Of a stretch of 64,000 bases of DNA, positions 60,542-64,000 are shown in pieces (within the stretch, counting starts at the first letter, position 1; every line of letters begins with the position of its first letter). This stretch comes from PLanc-01 sp034678485. GTDB taxonomy: Bacteria; Planctomycetota; Phycisphaerae; Sedimentisphaerales; Anaerobacaceae. A program made the position numbers and the translations under genes. Where the stretch lies: NCBI GenBank assembly GCA_034678485.1, contig JAXDBU010000055.1:1-64000 (forward strand), written 5' to 3'. The notes below the pieces were generated by a model. The model saw only the letters and a program-made list of their open reading frames with translations. It did not search any database and had not been told where the DNA came from.

Positions 60542-61429
60542 ATGCTAACAGACAGTATTCTCAACCTGATTGGCAACACGCCGCTGCTTCAGCTTCGCGG
60601 CGAGCGGGTCTTTGCCAAAGCGGAGTTCCTCAATCCTGGCGGCAGTATCAAGGATCGAATCGCACTGGCGATGCTGGAGGCGGCCCGGCGGGACGGCACG
60701 CTCAAGCCCGGCGCCGTCGTCTGCGAGCCCACCAGCGGCAACACCGGCATCGGTCTGGCTCTGGTCGGCCGGCTCATGGGCCACCAGGTGCGGATCGTCA
60801 TGCCGGAAGGCATGAGCGAAGAGCGTAAGAAACTCATTCGCGGCCTCGGGGCCGAACTGATCCTCGTTCCCGATGAAGAGGGCATCGGCGGCGCGGTCCG
60901 CCGCGTGGAGGAAATGGCCGCCGAAGACAAGCAAGTCTTTGTGCCACAACAATTTAAGAACCCAGCGAATCCCCAGGTACACTACGAGCAGACCGCCCGC
61001 GAACTGTGGCGTCAGATCGGCGGCGAAGTTGCCTGTTTCGTCGCAGGGGTCGGCAGCGGCGGGACCCTTCAGGGCGTCGGCAAGTTCCTGAAGGAGCAGG
61101 ATAAGAACATCCGAATCGTCGCTGTGGAACCGGAGAACCGTTCCGCACTGCTGGGCCACGAGCCCGGCCTGCACCAGATCCAGGGCATCGGAGACGGCTT
61201 CATCCCCGACGTGCTCGATGTATCCATGGTCGATGAAGTCGTGGAGGTCTCCGATGAGGACGCCATCGAGACGACGCGGAGGCTGGGCCGGGATTTCGGT
61301 CTGCTCGTCGGGATCAGTTCCGGGGCGAACGTCTGGGCCGCCCGACGACTGGCGGAGAAGATGCAAGGCAACATCACGACCGTCCTGCCCGATCGCGCCG
61401 AACGGTACTTCAGCACGGCCTTGATGTAG
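60542..61429 (+). CDS. cysK: Cysteine synthase (O-acetylserine sulfhydrylase)
   Basis: A 295-residue PLP enzyme that makes cysteine from O-acetylserine and sulfide. It starts SILNLIGNTPLLQL, the family N-terminus, which sets the start at 60542 although no ribosome-binding site is visible (an upstream ATG at 60494 adds non-homologous residues). The PLP lysine is Lys37 in NPGGSIKDRIAL; the substrate loop is PTSGNTGIGLAL; the phosphate-binding loop is GVGSGGT; the C-terminal SSGANVWAA is normal. Cystathionine beta-synthase-like use cannot be excluded. The gene stands alone between two similar hairpin elements. Confidence 0.92.
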   Translation: MLTDSILNLIGNTPLLQLRGERVFAKAEFLNPGGSIKDRIALAMLEAARRDGTLKPGAVVCEPTSGNTGIGLALVGRLMGHQVRIVMPEGMSEERKKLIRGLGAELILVPDEEGIGGAVRRVEEMAAEDKQVFVPQQFKNPANPQVHYEQTARELWRQIGGEVACFVAGVGSGGTLQGVGKFLKEQDKNIRIVAVEPENRSALLGHEPGLHQIQGIGDGFIPDVLDVSMVDEVVEVSDEDAIETTRRLGRDFGLLVGISSGANVWAARRLAEKMQGNITTVLPDRAERYFSTALM

Positions 61430-61461
61430 ACAGACACCCCGCCCAGTGCTGTGCAAAAAGG

Positions 61462-61506
61462 AAAGGCTGAGGCAAGAAGAAGGAGGACGTCTTCACCTCA
61501 GCCTTT
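61462..61506. ncRNA. Hairpin element downstream of cysK, related to the upstream one
   Basis: AAAGGCTGAGG (61462-61472) pairs perfectly with CCTCAGCCTTT (61496-61506) around a 23-base loop. On the minus strand it is followed by CCTTTTTGCACAGC, close to the tail of the 60168 element. On the plus strand it could also end the cysK transcript. The remaining 61507-61852 shows no gene. The ncRNA label is tentative. Confidence 0.4.
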
Positions 61507-61852
61507 GTGTGTGACCATACACTTTACGATGCGCACGACCCCGCTGTTCGAAGCAAACGCCGGACAGGGGCAGAAACAGGCCGGGGACCGGAGAGAGGAT
61601 GTGAAGGTCAGGGAACCCCGGCCTATATAACCATCTGCCTTCTGCGATTGCGGATTTCAGCCCATCCTCCATGAGTATCGTCGAGGTCGATGATCGGGCA
61701 GAAACCTTCCGTGGGGCCCTCCCTGGCGCAGTGCAGCGGCAGCATCGAGTTTTGACCTCCCACACTGCAATACTGTGCCATCCGGCGGTGCCTTCGTAAC
61801 GGTTTTAGCAGCGACCGATCCATCAATCGTCCATTATCTGCCATCATTAGTG

Positions 61853-61881
61853 TTGACAGATCAGGCGTCCCCCATTATCTG
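61853..61881 (+). promoter_or_regulatory. Promoter of topA
   Basis: TTGACA at 61853-61858 and TATCTG at 61876-61881 are 17 bases apart. The CCATTATCTG around the -10 box is a direct repeat of the same ten bases at 61831. Confidence 0.6.
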
Positions 61882-61926
61882 TCCACATCTAAACGTTGGC
61901 GGCGGAATAACCGATAAGGACCGCAA

Positions 61927-64000
61927 ATGGCAAAATCGAATTCGCACAAATCGCTTGTTATTGTCGAATCGCCCGCAAAGGCGAAGACGATCAACAGGTA
62001 CTTGGGCCCGGATTACGAGGTGCATGCCTCGATGGGCCACGTCCGCGATCTGCCTTCCAAAGGCCTGAACGTGGACATCGAGAACGATTTCGAGCCCACA
62101 TACGATATCATGCCGGGCAAGAAGCGCGTCGTCGCCCAACTGAAGGCGGCAGCAAAGAAGTGCGACCAGCTCTACCTGGCGACAGACCTTGACCGCGAGG
62201 GCGAGGCGATCGCCTGGCACCTCGCGCAAGTCCTGGGCGTTCCCGAGGACCGCACTTACCGCGTCCTCTTCAACGCGATTACGAAGTCCGCGATCAAAGA
62301 GGCGTTCGCCGAGCCCGGCCGGATCGATACGGACAAGGTCATGGCGCAGCAGGCCCGCCGCGTGCTCGACCGGATCGTGGGCTACGAGATCAGCCCGCTG
62401 TTGTGGAAGAAGGTCACGCGAGGCCTGTCCGCCGGACGAGTGCAATCCGTCGCGGTCAAGATCATCGTCGAACGGGAGCGCGAGATCCGCGCCTTTAAGC
62501 CGGAAGAGTACTGGCTGATTCCCGCGGTCTTCACGACCGACCTGGCCGCCGACTACCGTCAGCAGTGGATCGATTTCGTCACGCCCAAGACCGCCGACGG
62601 CAAAGCTCCGACCATCGAGCAGCAGAGCGATTGGCTGGCAAAACACAACGCCTTCAAAGCCGAGTTGACCCGAATCGGCAACGAGAGGTTCAGTGCCTCC
62701 AACGAGCAGCAGGCACAGAAGGTCTTCGGCGAGCTCCAGCGCGCACAGTTCAAGATCGCCGAGATCGAGACCAAGGAGTCCGTGTCGAGGGCGTCGCCGC
62801 CGTTCATCACGTCCACGCTGCAACAGGCAGCGGCCAACCGCCTCGGTTTCACCGCCAAGCGGACGATGGCGGTCGCCCAACAGCTCTATGAAGGCATCGA
62901 CCTGGGCTCGATGGGCTCGCTCGGCTTGATCACCTACATGCGAACCGACAGCACCCACCTGTCCGGCGAGGCCCTCGGCGAGGTCCGCGGCTACATCCAG
63001 AACCACTTCGGACCCGAGTACTTGCCTGAGAAGCCGAACTTCTATGCGTCCAGCAAGGCGGCGCAGCAGGCCCACGAGGCCATCCGCCCCACCGACGTCG
63101 ATCTGACGCCGCAGGAAATCCGCGAGCACCTCAATGAGGAGCAGTTCAAGCTCTACGACCTCATCTGGCGCCGCTTCGTCGCCTGCCAGATGGAACCTGC
63201 CCGCTGGAATGTCACCTCGCTGAGCATCACCGCGCCGACCAGCGTCGGGACCGCCTTGTATAAGGCCACCGGCCGGAGCCTCGTCTTCGATGGGTACAGC
63301 AGGGCGTGGCCGACCGCCTCCAGCGATCAATGGCTCCCCCCGACACAGGTGGGCCAGTCACTGGCCACCATCGATATCCGGGCCGAGCAGCATTTCACGA
63401 AGCCGCCCGCCCGATACACGGAAGCGTCGCTGGTCAAGGCGCTGGAGAAGGAAGGGATCGGCCGGCCGAGCACGTACGCGCCGATCATCAGCACGATCCA
63501 GGATCGCGGCTACGTGGAGCAGAAGGACCGCAAGTTCTTCGCGACCGACCTGGGCGAGGTCGTGACCGCCAAGCTCGATGAGTTTTTTCCGCGGATCATG
63601 GACATCGCCTTCACCCGCCAGATGGAGGAGCAGCTCGACCGCATTGAGGAGCAGCACCTCGACTGGGTCTGCGTGCTCAAAGAATTCTACGGGCCATTCA
63701 AAACGAACCTCGAGACAGCCACGGCGGAGATGAAGCACGCGAAAGCGGAAACGACGCCCAGCGAATACAACTGCCCGGAGTGCGGGCGCCAGCTCTTATA
63801 CAAGTTCGGCAAGAATGGCAAGTTCCTGAGCTGCTCGGGATATCCCGAGTGCAAGTTCGCCTGTCCCTGCGACAAAGAGGGCAAGATGATGCAGGACCAG
63901 GTCAGCGAACACAAGTGTCCGAACTGCGGCAAGCCGATGATCCGCAAGAACGGCCGGTTCGGGGCATTTCTCGGGTGCAGTGATTACCCGACCTGCAAAA
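61927..64000 (+). CDS. topA: DNA topoisomerase I (partial, runs off the window)
   Basis: The first 691 residues of a type IA topoisomerase that relaxes negative supercoils. The Toprim domain begins LVIVESPAKAKTINRYLG and contains ATDLDREGEAIAWHL. The active-site tyrosine is Tyr337 in LITYMRTDST. ARRVLDRIVGYEISPLLWKK and GLSAGRVQSVAVK are standard. After the core, tetracysteine zinc fingers begin: YNCPECGRQLLYKFGKNGKF with CSGYPECK, then HKCPNCGKPMIRKNGRFG with CSDYPTCK, where the window ends. AAGGA precedes the start by 6 bases. The C-terminus and further zinc fingers lie outside. Confidence 0.96.
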   Translation, partial: MAKSNSHKSLVIVESPAKAKTINRYLGPDYEVHASMGHVRDLPSKGLNVDIENDFEPTYDIMPGKKRVVAQLKAAAKKCDQLYLATDLDREGEAIAWHLAQVLGVPEDRTYRVLFNAITKSAIKEAFAEPGRIDTDKVMAQQARRVLDRIVGYEISPLLWKKVTRGLSAGRVQSVAVKIIVEREREIRAFKPEEYWLIPAVFTTDLAADYRQQWIDFVTPKTADGKAPTIEQQSDWLAKHNAFKAELTRIGNERFSASNEQQAQKVFGELQRAQFKIAEIETKESVSRASPPFITSTLQQAAANRLGFTAKRTMAVAQQLYEGIDLGSMGSLGLITYMRTDSTHLSGEALGEVRGYIQNHFGPEYLPEKPNFYASSKAAQQAHEAIRPTDVDLTPQEIREHLNEEQFKLYDLIWRRFVACQMEPARWNVTSLSITAPTSVGTALYKATGRSLVFDGYSRAWPTASSDQWLPPTQVGQSLATIDIRAEQHFTKPPARYTEASLVKALEKEGIGRPSTYAPIISTIQDRGYVEQKDRKFFATDLGEVVTAKLDEFFPRIMDIAFTRQMEEQLDRIEEQHLDWVCVLKEFYGPFKTNLETATAEMKHAKAETTPSEYNCPECGRQLLYKFGKNGKFLSCSGYPECKFACPCDKEGKMMQDQVSEHKCPNCGKPMIRKNGRFGAFLGCSDYPTCK

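Noticed and set aside
61861..63330. A 489-residue minus-strand frame opposite topA
   Set aside because: topA is unambiguous in the other direction; the frame is a codon-bias shadow.
1..64000. CRISPR array
   Set aside because: No regularly spaced direct repeats of 25-40 bases were seen; the repeats found are palindromic and scattered.

Overview
The window looks like a chromosome segment of a GC-rich planctomycete, most likely in or near the Phycisphaerae. The evidence is a set of lineage-typical features: GLUG-repeat secreted proteins, PEP-CTERM-type C-termini ending in an Arg cluster, a Cys-type sulfatase with a Tat signal, VCBS/FG-GAP and beta-helix carbohydrate-active proteins, a BlaI/M56 pair, an H-X9-DG-like tail, and many short dispersed intergenic palindromes. 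This is inference from gene content; no rRNA or tRNA gene was seen and no search was run.

Layout. 0-7 kb: a GLUG protein with a chagasin-like tail, then core metabolism (gap, pgk, rpe, accD). 7-12.4 kb: an accessory stretch with a nucleotidyltransferase pair, a tandem 317-bp repeat, a lower-GC membrane protein, an IS4-type transposase remnant beside a REP-associated tyrosine transposase (RAYT) bounded by inverted repeats, a MITE-like palindrome and an HNH-AP2 protein. 12.5-18.4 kb: secreted glycan-related proteins and a small outer-membrane barrel. 18.7-31 kb: a 3918-residue M56/transglutaminase/beta-helix protein behind a BlaI-type repressor with a cop-box operator. 31.2-35.2 kb: a TetR-HlyD-ABC efflux operon read leftward. 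35.3-39.5 kb: a divergent GntR-slipin-CPBP protease-FAD oxidoreductase-YbjQ run. 39.6-47.1 kb: a DMT-type membrane protein, a PEP-CTERM protein, a decayed and an intact Na/Pi cotransporter, a penicillin-acylase-family lipoprotein carrying an in-frame palindromic insertion, and a DUF2089-membrane protein pair under a 20-bp palindrome. 47.3-57.5 kb: sulfatase, large secreted proteins, a broken gene, threonine synthase, a beta-helix/propeller glycan protein and a second PEP-CTERM protein. 57.5-64 kb: dtd, an SDR, a conserved hypothetical, cysK between two look-alike hairpins, and topA, which runs off the window end.

How it fits together: housekeeping genes (gap-pgk-rpe-accD, thrC, cysK, dtd, topA) alternate with a large secreted and glycan-degrading repertoire. 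Two regulated membrane systems sit back to back at 31-39.5 kb: an efflux pump under TetR control and a slipin/protease/oxidoreductase cluster under a YtrA-like GntR regulator. The least conventional items are the giant BlaI-controlled M56 protein and the slipin-CPBP-oxidoreductase operon.
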